Below, one piece after another: positions 1-10,987 of a stretch of 64,000 nucleotides of DNA (its first letter is position 1; each line of letters starts with the position of its first letter). The stretch comes from Rhizopus arrhizus (lineage: Eukaryota; Mucoromycota; Mucoromycetes; Mucorales; Rhizopodaceae): assembly GCA_024220505.1 (NCBI GenBank), contig JAKZZE010000001.1, forward strand, positions 2,852,001 through 2,916,000, in the 5' to 3' direction. Position numbers and translations under genes: made by a program. The notes under the pieces were generated by a model. It was not told the DNA's origin. It did not search any database and saw only the letters and a program-made list of their open reading frames with translations.

Positions 1-455
1 AAGCAATATCCAAGTATTGCCAGTAGTTGTCATCTTTCCAATTTCCATTATGAACATGTATAATTTGAAACACAATGTTCTTTACTATTTTATTGTTGTC
101 ACTCTTTAATAATAAAGAATAAGATGGTATTTACACATCGCTGTGATTTCCAGGTTATCAGTTTGACTGTTTATAGTCTCATTCCATAACTTAATGGCTA
201 TATATGTATATATATGTATGTAATAAACCAAATCAAGGCGCAAACGTTACACTTTTACCATTTTGAAATAAATCAAACTCATCATTCTTATTCAACTCGT
301 TTGATCTAGTCCAAACTCTTTTGATAAAAAGTTGATTCTCGTCTAAACCAGATTCAAAAGAGACAAAAAGCTCGTTTATTAAAACTATGTATGCTTAATG
401 CCCTAATTCTTCTTTTTTAGTGTAAACTGTTACCATTGAATTCAAGAGGTGTCAT
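1..455 (-). CDS. Hypothetical protein, N-terminal part, runs off left edge
   Basis: I do not recognise this protein. Four exons can be assembled on the minus strand from GT/AG signals with consistent phase: 434-455 (start codon at 453-455), 259-384, 135-197 and 1-84, giving about 98 residues. The peptide begins MTPLEFNVLINELFVSFESG and later has a Trp/Asn-rich stretch (HVHNGNWKDDNYWQYLDIA). It has no signal peptide, membrane segment or motif I can name. Its start codon lies 117 bp from the divergent start of the mitochondrial uL11m gene, so the two probably share a promoter. The unbroken frame through four phase-compatible exons argues that this is a real gene rather than chance. Confidence 0.6.
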
Positions 456-572
456 TAAAGAAAAAAGAAGTGATTGACAACATTCGTTCTCCGCCGTGCT
501 TTTAAATGAGCGAAAACCATTACGAAACAAGCCACTTGTCACCCCTTGCTGCTTTTTTATCAAGTTTGTAAA
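456..572. promoter_or_regulatory. Short bidirectional promoter region
   Basis: Only 117 bp separate the start codons of the left-edge hypothetical gene (minus) and uL11m (plus), so one intergenic segment must hold both promoters. I see no clear TATA box. This is inferred from gene layout. Confidence 0.4.
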
Positions 573-1016
573 ATGTCCAAAAAAACACAAGCAGCCGAGG
601 TCATTGTCAAATTACTCATTGGTGCTGGTAAAGCCTCACCCAGTCCACCTGTCGGTCCAGCATTAGGTGCTCGTGGTGTGAAATCAATGGACTTTTGTAA
701 ACAATTCAACGATAAAACCAAACATATTACAACCGATACACCTGTTCCCACTGTCATTACCATCAAACCTGACCGTACGTTTACCTTTGCCATCAAGTCA
801 CCACCCACCACCTACCTGTTAAAAAAGGCAGCAGGTATCACCAAGGGAGCTCAAACACCAGGTACAGAGGTGGTTGGAAAAGTCTCGCTGAAACACGTTT
901 ATGAAATTGCTAAAATTAAACAACAAGACGCCAATTTGAAACATCTGTCACTGGAAAGCATCTCAAGCAGCATTATTGGAGTTGCAAAGAGTGTTGGAAT
1001 TCAAGTTGTTCACTAA
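573..1016 (+). CDS. MRPL19: Mitochondrial large-subunit ribosomal protein uL11m
   Basis: A single-exon gene of 147 residues. The sequence begins [20 protein letters not shown] and carries the L11 N-terminal hallmark [13 protein letters not shown], followed by the C-terminal RNA-binding domain with [20 protein letters not shown]. uL11 binds the GTPase-associated region of large-subunit rRNA and forms the stalk base that contacts translation factors. The short bacterial-like length points to the mitochondrial paralogue rather than cytosolic uL11. I chose the ATG at 573 over an upstream in-frame TTG because homology begins there. The gene is convergent with the arrestin-like gene about 190 bp downstream. 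The symbol is the yeast name; the human equivalent is MRPL11. Confidence 0.93.
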   Translation: MSKKTQAAEVIVKLLIGAGKASPSPPVGPALGARGVKSMDFCKQFNDKTKHITTDTPVPTVITIKPDRTFTFAIKSPPTTYLLKKAAGITKGAQTPGTEVVGKVSLKHVYEIAKIKQQDANLKHLSLESISSSIIGVAKSVGIQVVH

Positions 1017-1209
1017 AATATTTTGTATTATAATAATAATAATAATAATAAAAAAAAAAGAAAAACTACAGTTTGCTGAAGAAAAAAGAGAAAACGAGGG
1101 CGATTGGAATTAAATGACAGCATATAGATTGCTTTAATTAAATTTATAAAGGTGTTTATATACAAATGTATGGGTGTAATAAATAATTAAATTATAGAGT
1201 CGCAGAGTA

Positions 1210-2335
1210 TTATTCATAGCTTGGTAAACGAACAGAGTCATACGGAGGAAGAACATCATCATGTTCAATGAATTTCATGAATGTAGGATAAGGTACACCA
1301 GTGACCTTGTTATCCACCACTTTATATTGAGAATAATATTTCAATTGACGTGATGGTTGAACGCCATAAGTAAGAGTACCAATTTTGATTGGTAAATCTT
1401 TAAATTGAACAATATCATTCCAGATACCACCCAGTGGACCTCTTTGTTCAATACTCACTTGAAGTTTATAAGAGATGTTGACCATATTGCCATAGTCACA
1501 GGAAGATGGAAGATCAGTCGGAACTTGTAATTCAAGATGGTTTTCGTCATCAGCATTATCATTGTCATCATCACTTGTAAGTATAGATGATTTATGTGAG
1601 GCAACGATCTGTTGATAATCAGACACATTGTCAAAGATCTTTACAGAAATCGTTTGAATTATTTGAAGCCGTACCACTACACATCGTGATCGTCTTTTTT
1701 GTTGTTTGGGATCAAGATGGTATCGCACGTGTAGATTCAATGGTATGATATCACCAGGAACAAATTCAGCAGCCGTCATTTTAAGTTGAACAAACAAAAG
1801 AGAGTCTTTGGTGGAGAGTATAAGAGGTGTGGTCAATCGATTGGTTTGTATAAAAGGCATACATCGAACAGGTATCTTACGCTTTATTGCTGTATTACAA
1901 GATGTATCTACTATGGCAACCAGTTGATAGTTACATTGATAAATTCTAGCTTTTAAAGAAGGAGGAAACTGAATCATTGGCATCTGGATAATAAATGGCA
2001 AGTGGTTGCTTAATAATGATTTGTCTTGAGTAGAATCCCATAATGTGGTTTGAGTGCTGAAAAGTGTATGTTTAGCTGTCATTATAGAACCAGTGATCAT
2101 TGCTTCATCAGCATAAAATGCAATTCGAACAGTTTTAATTGGTAAAGGGTATATCGTTTTTAATTTCACATAACCTAATCATCTGTAAATGTCAATCCTT
2201 TTATTGTATTCCAAATATATAAACACAAAATATACCTTGAAGGATAGATCCAGGGCCATAAACAGCTTTGTTATCAATAGACCAACCAAATTCTGGTAGT
2301 AACTCAATAAACACTGAACAAATCTCTGATGGCAT
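1210..2335 (-). CDS. Arrestin-like (alpha-arrestin/ART-type) adaptor protein
   Basis: Two exons, 2236-2335 and 1210-2174, join in frame across a 61-bp intron (GTATAT...TTAG) to give 354 residues. The first exon begins MPSEICSVFIELLPEFGWSI and supplies the first strand of an arrestin N fold. The second has beta-rich N- and C-arrestin-like blocks (AAEFVPGDIIPLNLHVRY; MVNISYKLQVSIEQRGPLGG). The C-terminus has two PY-like motifs, PPYDSV and LPSYE, the signature by which fungal alpha-arrestins recruit Rsp5/Nedd4 ubiquitin ligases to membrane transporters. An acidic low-complexity insert (DDDNDNADDE) sits near residue 240. The family call rests on fold-like pattern and PY motifs; the target transporter cannot be inferred. 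Confidence 0.75.
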
Positions 2336-2484
2336 AATTTTTTTTTTCTTTAAAGAAAAAAAAAAAAATAAAAATATAAAAAATTACACTGCATGTTTCT
2401 TATCTATTTTGGCCGCAGCAAAAAATTTTTGACAGAAACTGGTCGCAATTTCTTAAAATAATTTATTTGTGCAACAAGTATATT

Positions 2485-3344
2485 TTAGTGAATGTATTTA
2501 TGAAGAAACTTTTTGTGGAAATCAGAACGCAACATGTCGTTAATAAACCTCTTTTTAGGCTTATCGTCAAGTCCTCTTGCTTGATTTTTAAACACAACGT
2601 CGTCATCCCATCTAAATATTACTGTTGTTAACCACATTATTCATTCATTGCATGATTAGTTTATACCTTCTCTTAACACTAAAATCACGCTTTTCTTCTC
2701 CAATATTTAATAAAGGATTGCCTTCCATAGCCTCTTGTTGTTTTTTTGATTCTTCTTCTTCTTTTGCTTCTCTTTCTTGACGTTCCTTTTCTTCTGCTCT
2801 TTCTTTACGAATACGTTGCAGTGTTGCTAATAATTCTGCAGCATTATCATCATCATCGTCATCATCCTCGTCGTCATCACTTTAATAGGTTATTACAACT
2901 ATTCATCGTAAAGATGTATACCATTTACCTGCTTTCTTCTTCACTTTCACTTTCATTATCATCCTCTTTATCCAACTTTGCTAATCTTTCTGCTTCAGCA
3001 AGCAATTTTTGCTTTTCCTCATTGTTTTCTCCGTCTTGCTTAATCAATCGACTACTGCTAGCTGCCTTTCCTTCATTTTTCTCTTCAAAGTATTTTCTTT
3101 CTGCATTTCTCAATTCTTCCAATAACTCTTCTCTACTACCAACCTCGTCTGTTGTACCTTGTCCAGGCTGTCTAAATTTGAGCTTTGTATGAGATGCAAG
3201 ATCACGGGCACCATATTGAAAAGTAGGTGCTTTACTGTCTTTTCCTCTTGCTGGATCAAATGTGGGACGAGCAGCAGTAGTCTAGTTATTATCTAGTCTT
3301 TATTTCCTTTTCTTTTTACATGTATTTTATATTTTATTTACCAT
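2485..3344 (-). CDS. CWC15: Pre-mRNA splicing factor CWC15 (Cwf15/Cwc15 family)
   Basis: Four exons (3342-3344, 2929-3281, 2667-2879, 2485-2611) give 231 residues. The N-terminus reads [20 protein letters not shown], the signature of Cwc15. A charged Glu/Lys-rich helix follows, then an Asp run, and the conserved C-terminal block [20 protein letters not shown] and [13 protein letters not shown] near the end. CWC15 belongs to the Prp19-associated (NTC-related) part of the active spliceosome. The first coding exon is only the ATG: the intron (GTAAAT...CTAG) follows the start codon directly in phase 0, and the next exon opens with the expected Thr-Thr-Ala-Ala. The gene is divergent from an RNA-binding protein gene. 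Confidence 0.93.
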
Positions 3345-3675
3345 TTTAAATTAATATAAATTGCTTTGTGAAAAAGAAAGACGAAAGTGAAAGAAAAAAA
3401 TAAGGAATACAAATAAAAGTCCGACGGTTGATGTCACTCCTTTCAAGAAAAATAGAAATGAATAATGAGCATAGCAATCACTTACTTGGTAGCAAATGAA
3501 ACGTTAATGACCAAGAGAAAAAGTTTTTTTCATGCTTTTAAGGTTCTATGTTAGACTGGTAGAATTAATTTGCTATTTCTTCTATTCTTCTTTTCTTCTC
3601 AAACTATGGTGGGGGGGATTTTTTTTTTATTACTTTATTTGACAAATAAAAATTCTTTTTGTTTCTACAAAAATA
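3345..3675. promoter_or_regulatory. Divergent intergenic region between two RNA-processing genes
   Basis: The 331 bp between the CWC15 start (minus) and the RRM protein start (plus) contain T-rich and A-rich tracts, including a G7 run followed by T9 near 3611-3628. I see no coding potential. It probably carries both promoters. Confidence 0.4.
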
Positions 3676-5267
3676 ATGCCAGATTCAAGAGAATATAAGA
3701 GAAATCATAGTCCTCATTCTAGAAGACGATCTCGAACCCCTGAAAGAAAGAGATCACGTAGTCCTTACACAAGAAGACGATCTAAGAGTCCAAAATACGA
3801 TAGAAGAAATTCAGCTAGTCCTGATAAAAGAAGATCATCTAGTCCTCATAGACGTTATTTTAAGAATGGTCAAGAGAACGTAATTTAACATAGTCTTATT
3901 CTTTTTATCCTTGTTTATAAAACTAATGTCATAAAAAGAGATATGAGGATTATGGAAACAGATCAGACAAAAATAGCGAAGAACGCTCATCTCGTTCATA
4001 TTATGATGATAACAAATATTATGATAGAAGACAATCTGATGAAAAACCTGCAGGTCCCAATATCAATGTTGTATTAAGGGGTCTGCCTGATGAAGCAACT
4101 GAAGACGATGTAAGTTTACAATAATGTGCAACTAAACAATGTTTAATGCAACAACTATAAAAAGATTGCAAAAAAATTGAATCAAATGAATGCAAGTATT
4201 GAAGAAGTTTCACTCATCAAATCTCGTGAAACGGGAGAGTCAAGAAAATTTGCATTTGTTCGATTCACTAGTGTTGGTCATGCAATGCAATTTGTTGAAA
4301 AACATAAAACCTTTCACATGAAAGATTTTCGAGTTCGTGTAGATTATTCTCATAAAAATAATGGTTCGGCAGAGAAAGAGGAATGGCGTTGTTCAGCTGT
4401 AAGCACAGATATCTTTTTCTTGTATTATACATTAACATCTATAATAGTGTGGAAAATTTAATGATATCCATCGCCGCGTGTGTATTGAATGCAAACAATC
4501 CAATATTCGTAATACCCAATATTGAGCAAAAAATGAAAAATGAAAAGCCTTTTTATTTTAATGCTTTTTTGCATGGGGATAAAACTCATAGGTGAAGCAA
4601 TCGAGACACGTACTTACAGCACTGATACGCTTGAAATTGATGATGGAACGAAGGATGTATCTCTTGTACCAAGCAATATGTTATTACTGCGCGATTTGGA
4701 TCATTTGACTACCGAAGAATCAATTTATAGCGCCATATCACCTTACTATGGCGTCCATCGTGTATTGCTCATAAGGGACAAACTTACAAAACTTTCTTGC
4801 TCATTTGCGTTTATTGAATTTGTTGATATTCAAGTAAATTTCGGTATATAAAATCCAACTGATCACCTCCCGTTAACACGTCCGTATAGCATGCTATGGT
4901 TGCCATGGAGTATATCGCCTATTATGGATTCGCAGTAGACAACAAAAAGGTAATTGTAACTTTTGGAAACCCCGATAGCTTTATACCTGTTTATGGACAA
5001 AGTGAATTTGCTATTCCTGCCAACACGATGGAAGGCTTCAAAGCATATGAAGGTAAATCATCTTATGCCTCACAATACTCACCTGCAATTGAAGCCGAGC
5101 GAAAAAGAAAAGAAGAAGAATTGAAGCGTGCTAAAGAGGAAGAACGTATTAAACAAGAACAATACAAGGCTAGTCTACAAAACGATTTGACAGCCTTTTT
5201 TGCAGACATGGACGATTTTGAAAATTCTAATAATTCAGATATCTTTTCCGTACCAAAACAAAAATAG
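3676..5267 (+). CDS. RNA-binding protein with RRM, RanBP2 zinc finger and RRM (RBM5/RBM10-like)
   Basis: Six exons (3676-3879, 3939-4109, 4165-4398, 4448-4508, 4592-4833, 4890-5267) join in frame to 429 residues. The N-terminus is an SR/RS-rich tail (repeats such as SRRRSRTPERKRSRSP). RRM1 has NVVLRGLPDEATEDD and RKFAFVRFTS. A RanBP2-type zinc finger follows, with its four cysteines split over two exons (WRCSACGKFNDIHRRVCIEC). RRM2 has NMLLLRDLDHLTTEESI and CSFAFIEF. The C-terminus is a charged coiled coil (AERKRKEEELKRAKEEERIK). The order RRM-ZnF-RRM is that of RBM5/6/10 splicing regulators, but the OCRE, C2H2 and G-patch parts are absent. A role in splice-site choice is inferred from the family. 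Confidence 0.88.
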
Positions 5268-5457
5268 AGAAATAAAAATAAGTTTTTTTTTGCAACAAGT
5301 TAATTTTTATTTGAAAGTTTTTTTGTTTACAAAATGTTATGTATAAAATGTAAAAAATGAAAATAAAACTGTACAGAAAAAACGTAAATGGGGTAATAGA
5401 GAAAAAAATAAGCCTTTTTTTTCGAGATTGTAATGTACTTATTACATTATATCGTGT

Positions 5458-5814
5458 TTATTTGGAACTGGTGTACTTGGTGACAGCCTTGGTACCTTCA
5501 GAGACGGCGTGCTTGGCGAGTTCACCGGGAAGGATGAGACGAACGGCGGTTTGGATTTCACGAGAAGAGATGGTGGAACGCTTGTTGTAGGCAGCCAACT
5601 TGGAGGCTTCAGAGGCGATACGTTCAAAGATATCGTTGACGAAGGAGTTCAAGATAGACATGGCCTTGTTGGAGATACCAGTGTCAGGGTGAACTTGCTT
5701 CAAGACCTTGTAGATGTAAGAAGAGTAAGTTTCACGACGAGAGATTCTCTTCTTCTTGGAAGAGTCCTTAGGGGCGGTCTTCTTGGTGTCCTTAGTAGCA
5801 GTTTCGGCAGCCAT
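5458..5814 (-). CDS. H2B: Histone H2B
   Basis: An intronless gene of 118 residues. A Lys-rich tail ([20 protein letters not shown]) is followed by the complete H2B fold, including [20 protein letters not shown] and the C-terminal AVTKYTSSK with the lysine ubiquitylated in other fungi. I chose the ATG at 5812-5814 because the longer upstream frame encodes no H2B-like sequence. It pairs with H2A to form the nucleosomal dimer. Head-to-head placement with H2A suggests shared S-phase control. Confidence 0.97.
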   Translation of the reverse strand: MAAETATKDTKKTAPKDSSKKKRISRRETYSSYIYKVLKQVHPDTGISNKAMSILNSFVNDIFERIASEASKLAAYNKRSTISSREIQTAVRLILPGELAKHAVSEGTKAVTKYTSSK

Positions 5815-6277
5815 TATAAAATTTAATACAAAAAAAAAAACTCGAAAAGTTCCTCGAAAATCAAATGGTTTTATATACAAAATTCTCAGCTGTGACTTGT
5901 ACTCCAAAAAAGGAAATTTTATTTCTTGCTTTTTTTTTCCTCGAAAAAAAAACATGACTGAAAAAACACATCCATATATCGTGAATTCGCGAAAAAAACG
6001 CGTTTCCTACAGAAACTAATGATTATATTTTGATTTTTCGATTAAAAAAAAATTATAAATTTTTTTTTTTTTATATTTTTTTTCTTACCCTCTATCCTTC
6101 AGTGGAGATTCTTTGAAAAAAAAATTCAACTTCAAAAAAAAAGGTTGAAAAAATCTGTCTTTGAAAAAAAAAAAAAAAAAAAAAGAATAGGGGAGATTAC
6201 GCATATATAAAGAGCGGCCTTGAACTTTTTTTTTCTTTCTTTTTCTTGTTTTTTGTTAATTTAAAACTTTATTAAAA
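5815..6277. promoter_or_regulatory. Shared divergent promoter of H2B and H2A
   Basis: The 463-bp region between head-to-head H2B and H2A holds one TATA-like box for each gene: TATATAAA at 6204-6211, 66 bp before the H2A ATG, and TATATAAAA on the minus strand at about 5869-5877, 55 bp before the H2B ATG. The centre is made of long A and T homopolymers, typical of nucleosome-poor fungal promoters. Confidence 0.65.
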
Positions 6278-6673
6278 ATGTCTGGTGGAAAATCTGGTGG
6301 AAAGTCTGCTGCTGGCTCCAAGTCTCAAACTCGTTCTTCTAAGGCCGGTCTTCAATTCCCTGTCGGTCGTATTCACCGTCTTCTTCGTCGTGGTAACTAT
6401 GCCCAACGTGTTGGTGCTGGTGCTCCCGTCTATCTTGCTGCCGTTCTTGAATACCTCGCTGCCGAAATTCTTGAATTAGCTGGTAACGCTGCTCGTGATA
6501 ACAAGAAGTCTCGTATCATCCCTCGTCACCTTCAATTGGCCATCCGTAACGATGAAGAATTAAACAAGCTTCTCGGTCACGTCACTATTGCCCAAGGTGG
6601 TGTTCTTCCCAACATTCATGCCTCTTTGTTGCCTACCAAGACCAAGAAGGCCGGTGCTTCTCAAGAACTCTAA
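6278..6673 (+). CDS. H2A: Histone H2A with C-terminal SQEL (H2A.X-type motif)
   Basis: An intronless gene of 131 residues with the full H2A fold ([40 protein letters not shown], acidic-patch region [10 protein letters not shown]). The protein ends GASQEL; an S-Q-(E/D)-hydrophobic end is the site phosphorylated after DNA breaks in fungal H2A and animal H2A.X. Codon use favours C-ending codons, as in highly expressed genes. It forms a divergent pair with H2B. Confidence 0.97.
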   Translation: MSGGKSGGKSAAGSKSQTRSSKAGLQFPVGRIHRLLRRGNYAQRVGAGAPVYLAAVLEYLAAEILELAGNAARDNKKSRIIPRHLQLAIRNDEELNKLLGHVTIAQGGVLPNIHASLLPTKTKKAGASQEL

Positions 6674-7104
6674 ATTGTTATAACATTCAAATAGCATTTA
6701 TATTTTATAAAATTTGATATCCCTTCCCAAAAAATGATCTTTGCGCTTATTTATGTATAAAAATTTTTACAGCTTACACCAAAAAAGAAGAAGGATTTGT
6801 AAAATTCTATTTTTTATTTTTTATCATTTGGGCTTTTATTGTAAATAAAATTTTCATTTTAAAACAGTGAACTTCAATTGTGAATGGGATAAAGAAACTC
6901 ATCGGAGTTTCGTGAAAGATGCTAACAACTTGGACAAATCAGTCAATACAGTCAAACCTGTAGGATTTAGTGTTTTCTCAAAAATAAATAACGAAAAGAT
7001 AAAAATAAATATCATAAGTTTAGATTGTTTTGTCACTTTGGCTGAAAACAATTGTATCCAGAAGAAATTCAATATAACGTACAAAGGCTCTTGCCACGAT
7101 GAAC
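6674..7104. other. H2A downstream region, no convincing gene
   Basis: AT-rich H2A 3' flank. An open frame on the plus strand at about 6867-7136 reads MNFNCEWDKETHRSFVKDAN and onward. It has no recognisable domain and runs into the LINE fragment, so I do not call it a gene. Confidence 0.4.
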
Positions 7105-8008
7105 ATGCTGCCATCTATTGGTATATATCCCTCTGAATTTTCCAAACTTCTATCAATTAGATTTTACGCGCACATCGTACGTTCACAGCTATAATACGGT
7201 CTGGCCATCAACCGCTTCACAAGCTCTCAATTCCATGCTCTTGAAGAAGCACAAGACGTCTGTATTCGACGAATTTACGGTACTTGAGGAAAGACATCCA
7301 CTAAAGTGATACTCCACCTATCTAGACCACCTCCCATGTCAGAACAGGTCAGTATTCTGCAAGCACAGTTTCTCTCTCGCTCCCTACATCTACCCGAAGA
7401 TACGCTGCTCAGTCGTCTACTACCGTATATTCAATTGCTAGAAGATATCAATGGTATTTCCTGTCTAGGACCTCACTTTGGAAGATGATATCATCCACCA
7501 CCGAGGAACTCGATACTCGTATATTCAAGTCTACCAAACCACATTTCCTGCAACAAGACCTAAATAAACGCCAGCAGAACCGAAACTTCAAACTATTTTC
7601 TAGCTGTCGCCGAACTGTGTCTATAGATCCCATCATGTGGCTACCTATGTCCAATGCAGAACGTAATAGCTGTATACGGTGGAGGTTAGGCTGGCTACCT
7701 GGTGACAATCCCAGATCATGTCCCAAACATCCTACACAACATCTCTCAAAGAATCATGCTATTGACTGCCTTACTATACACCGATGCTTATTTATGCCCG
7801 AAACTATAAAAGAATCGTTGTCATTTCTTATGAATAGGCTTCCGCTACGTCCTTTGGTTCCTTCTAGGGTCTCCCTGTCCTGGTCACAGCGATGACCGAT
7901 AATATGCTCAATGCTGCACGAATTAGACCAGCTGCACTATGCCGAACAGATCCCTATCAAGTACCCACATGGTCAGAAGGTCTATTATGGCTAAGTCAAT
8001 CCCTCTAA
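7105..8008 (+). pseudogene. LINE retrotransposon 3' fragment (C-terminal part of RT polyprotein)
   Basis: Frames on the plus strand together read as the C-terminal end of a fungal L1-type LINE protein: GLAINRFTSSQFHALEEAQD, then LQAQFLSRSLHLPEDTLLSR, then a Cys/His block RWRLGWLPGDNPRSCPKHPT with HAIDCLTIH, and finally a tail ending in a stop at 8006-8008. Two in-frame stops and at least one frame change (near 7470-7490) show decay. The reverse transcriptase core and 5' half are missing, as expected for a 5'-truncated insertion. Confidence 0.75.
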
Positions 8009-8438
8009 CTTTCTTCTGATGTCTCCACTCATTCCTTTCCCTTTTTTACATTTTTTATCCTTGACCTCAAAAGGGTTTTTTTTTTTCCTAATATTAACTT
8101 TCTAACGAATTGACCTGATCCGGGCAGACGTTTGTATATTTTAATTTTATGCGATCAATTGGACCTTAAATAAAAGAATATGTTTAAACAAAAACAATTA
8201 TCGGAACTGGTCAACTAAAATTGGCCCCCATCCAGACAAGTGCCCCTTTTGTTTTGGTAAAAATCACTGACTATTATATTCAGTATGGTATTTTGGTTTA
8301 GTGCTGTTAATGATAGTCAATAAGTGAAAGACAGAGGAAAGGTTATTGATAAAATTAAAATACACAATATTTAAAAACTAATTGTAAAATGTTATTTATT
8401 GATAAAGATAGGAACTGGAATAATTTCCTGGCTATTCA
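8009..8438. other. Non-coding flank after LINE fragment
   Basis: Polypyrimidine and AT-rich sequence with a T9 run near 8078. No gene, no RNA gene and no clear terminal repeat seen. Confidence 0.4.
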
Positions 8439-9779
8439 CTAGCCAAATCGTAAAACACATCGGCGAATGCTGTCTTGGCCGGCGTTGATCAGAGTATCTA
8501 AGCTTAACTGAGTTACCTTGTACCTTCCTTCAATGACATCAGGATACTTTGATTTTTTGCAAAAGTCCCAGAACACGTGATTAACTCCAAGGAACTTTTT
8601 GACATTCATCATTGTAAAGAGTGATGGTAAATCCTCCAAAGACTGAGGGAAGCGAAGGTGAGCAATTTCGTTAAAGATATAAATACCCTTGGAGTTTAGC
8701 TGATTGAGGTAAAAGCTGATGTCAAATCCTATAAATATATATATCAGATAGCAGATTCTTTGTTTTTCTTTCTCTTGCTAGATTATTTTACTATGAATTT
8801 GGAAGGCAAGAGCACCATCAAGCTTGTTGATATCAATGACATTTTTCGTAAAAAATAGCCAAATGGAAGATATCCAGGCACAAAGACTTTCTACAACAAT
8901 CTTGTTGGATTTTGGCCTCGCCATAACCAACATTATTACAAATACCAATTATTGTTTTTTACTGATCACCACGTCAGGCCGAGACTTTCCTTTTTCAACA
9001 GGGACGGCATGGGTTCAGTGGAGGTGGGTAAGTCGATCGTGACCGCTGATTAAACAGGACAAAAGCGGATCGAAGTATGTACTCCACAACTCGCTTTTAC
9101 TAACCTATTTGTAGTCATTAAGAGGAGAGTTGGGGAGTTTCTGAATCCTTAATTCGAATCCCCACAAAAAAAGTTAGCAAAATCATCATTTTTATAAAAC
9201 CCTTTATCACCTCTTTTTAAATTACAAATTGATAATACCAACAAGAAGACGCCTTTGGCCATAGCTCATCTGCGAAGCCAGAACTGAGAAGTCCCGAATT
9301 GCTTGTTCTCTTGTTGTCTTTGCCAAAGCGAGATTTGTGATGGCCGCATTGATTGTCATAAAATAATCCATCGAAAAGTCAAGATTATGGTCTATCGTTT
9401 TCGATTCAAGCGAAATCGTCATGTCTTTTAGCAAATCCAAAGAAAAGATCATTTCGGCAATCTCATTATGCTGGTTCTTGCAGAGGAAGAAAATATAGGT
9501 CAAAGATGCCAATTCATGCATATATGATTCAACAGGAAGGGTCTTAAGTTTTATAAGAATGTCGTTGATGGCAGTTTGGTACTTGTTGAATAAGTGACTA
9601 ATGTTGATATTTTTAAATATCCATGGATCATTTTCCGTATCTTTTTCATTTATAAAGTCAGTCCTGGCACTAATTAAATGGTCATTCATTTCGAGTAACG
9701 CGGTATTGGATGAACTTGTTGACTTACTGGGACCAGAGGCAGCAGGGGAATTATGGGTATCGAAGGAAATGGAGGTCAA
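8439..9779 (-). pseudogene. Decayed gene of unknown family, probably repetitive
   Basis: The best-preserved part is an open frame at 9222-9779 (MTSISFDTHNSPAASGPSKS to SQMSYGQRRLLVGIINL, 185 residues). Further along the same strand, frames at about 8780-8870 (NVIDINKLDGALAFQIHS) and 8439-8729 (GFDISFYLNQLNSKGIYIFN to CVLRFG) look like later parts of one protein. They are separated by stops and frame changes in 8870-9221, so the gene is broken. I cannot assign a function. Its position beside transposase remnants suggests a multicopy, element-associated family. Confidence 0.45.
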
Positions 9780-10987
9780 CGATGAAACTTATCCACTAGA
9801 CAACGTTACGAATTATGATCAGGATATCGACTTAAAGCTTCCTGAGAAGCAAGTTATAAAAAAAAGAAGAAAAAGTTGAGCGCGCTGGTGAATTACTAGT
9901 CGAGGCTCATTCAACAGGGGGAAGGAAGACGTGCTTACAGAAAGCAGTCGGATGAGGATAAAGAGTATTTTTTGAGCTAGTTCATGAAAAGGGTCTGAAA
10001 GTAGCTCAAGCCGCAAGGAAGCTAGGTATGCCTACGCGGACTGCCCAGGACTAGTATGATAGAGACCAAAAAGATCCACAAGACATTATTCAGCGAAAAA
10101 CTGTTAAGAATCCTGTTGAAAGACCACCATCTTTAGGCGAGGAACACGGGACATCTTTAGTTGATTACATCGATAAGAAGCCATCGTTGACATTAAATGA
10201 AATAATGAACGGTTTATCAACTCAATTTATTGACCTGAGCATCTCTAAAGCTGCTGTATACAATTTCATGAAAGAAAAATGTAGAATCAGCTTGAAGAAG
10301 GCACACTTCCATTCAGTAGAAAGAAACTCATCTGAGAACATCGAAAGAAAATACGAATGGCTTAAAAGATGGTTGGAGACTGATATGGACTATCTCAGTA
10401 ACTGTATATTTATCAACGAAGCTGCTTTTCATATCAATATGAAAAGAACTGTAGCTTGGTCTAAAATAGGTAGTCGTGCTGAATTAATCATACCCAAGAC
10501 AAGAGCAAAGACTACGACCATACTTGGGGCAATCTCTCTATATGGAGTTATCAATGTGAAAGCGAGAAAGCCAAGAGCCGTTAATCAAAACAAGAAGAGA
10601 AAGGCAGGAGGCAGTACTGTCACAGGCCACTATTTCAATTTCATATGCGACACAATGGATATTTTAGACAAGCACGAGGAGCTCAAAGATTGCTGCATAG
10701 TAATGGATAAGGCGCCTATTCATAAGAATGCTGACATTGAAAAAGAGATTAACAGATGGAGATATGGTTGTGTATATCTTCCTCCCTATTCCCCTGAGCT
10801 AAATCCTATTGAGCAGTTTTGGTCTGTTTGTAAGAGCAAAATGAAAAGAGAAGAACTCTTGCAAGAAGAAACTTTATCCTCAAGAATACGTGATGCATGC
10901 AATAGTATTCTTTTGAGTGATCTTAAAGGATTTTGTAGATATTCCATGACAAGGTTTGAAGATTGCTTAAATAGAAAACATATTTAA
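9769..10987 (+). pseudogene. IS630/Tc1-mariner-type transposase, broken and with altered catalytic Asp
   Basis: The uninterrupted core runs 10187-10987 (266 residues). It has a DDE-type catalytic fold: FINEAAFHINM where the first Asp is expected, CCIVMDKAPIH for the second Asp, and YLPPYSPELNPIEQFW for the Glu. In the first motif the catalytic Asp reads Asn. The upstream part (a likely start at 9769, and a helix-turn-helix-like segment VAQAARKLGMPTRTAQ near 10005) is interrupted by several stops. It is therefore inactive on two counts. It overlaps head-to-head with the broken gene to its left, and no clear terminal inverted repeats were found. Confidence 0.8.

Noticed and set aside
2746..3192. 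Plus-strand open frame rich in Leu/Ser/His opposite CWC15
   Set aside because: It is the complement of the charged CWC15 exons; its low-complexity composition and the intron-exon structure on the other strand show it is a shadow.
5509..5826. Long plus-strand frames across H2B, and similar ones opposite H3 (11430-11813) and H4 (12399-12686)
   Set aside because: Antisense shadows created by the biased codon use of histone genes.
9121..9170. tRNA-like TTCGAATCCCCAC motif
   Set aside because: No matching D-arm, anticodon stem or acceptor pairing can be formed on either strand; it lies in a decayed gene.
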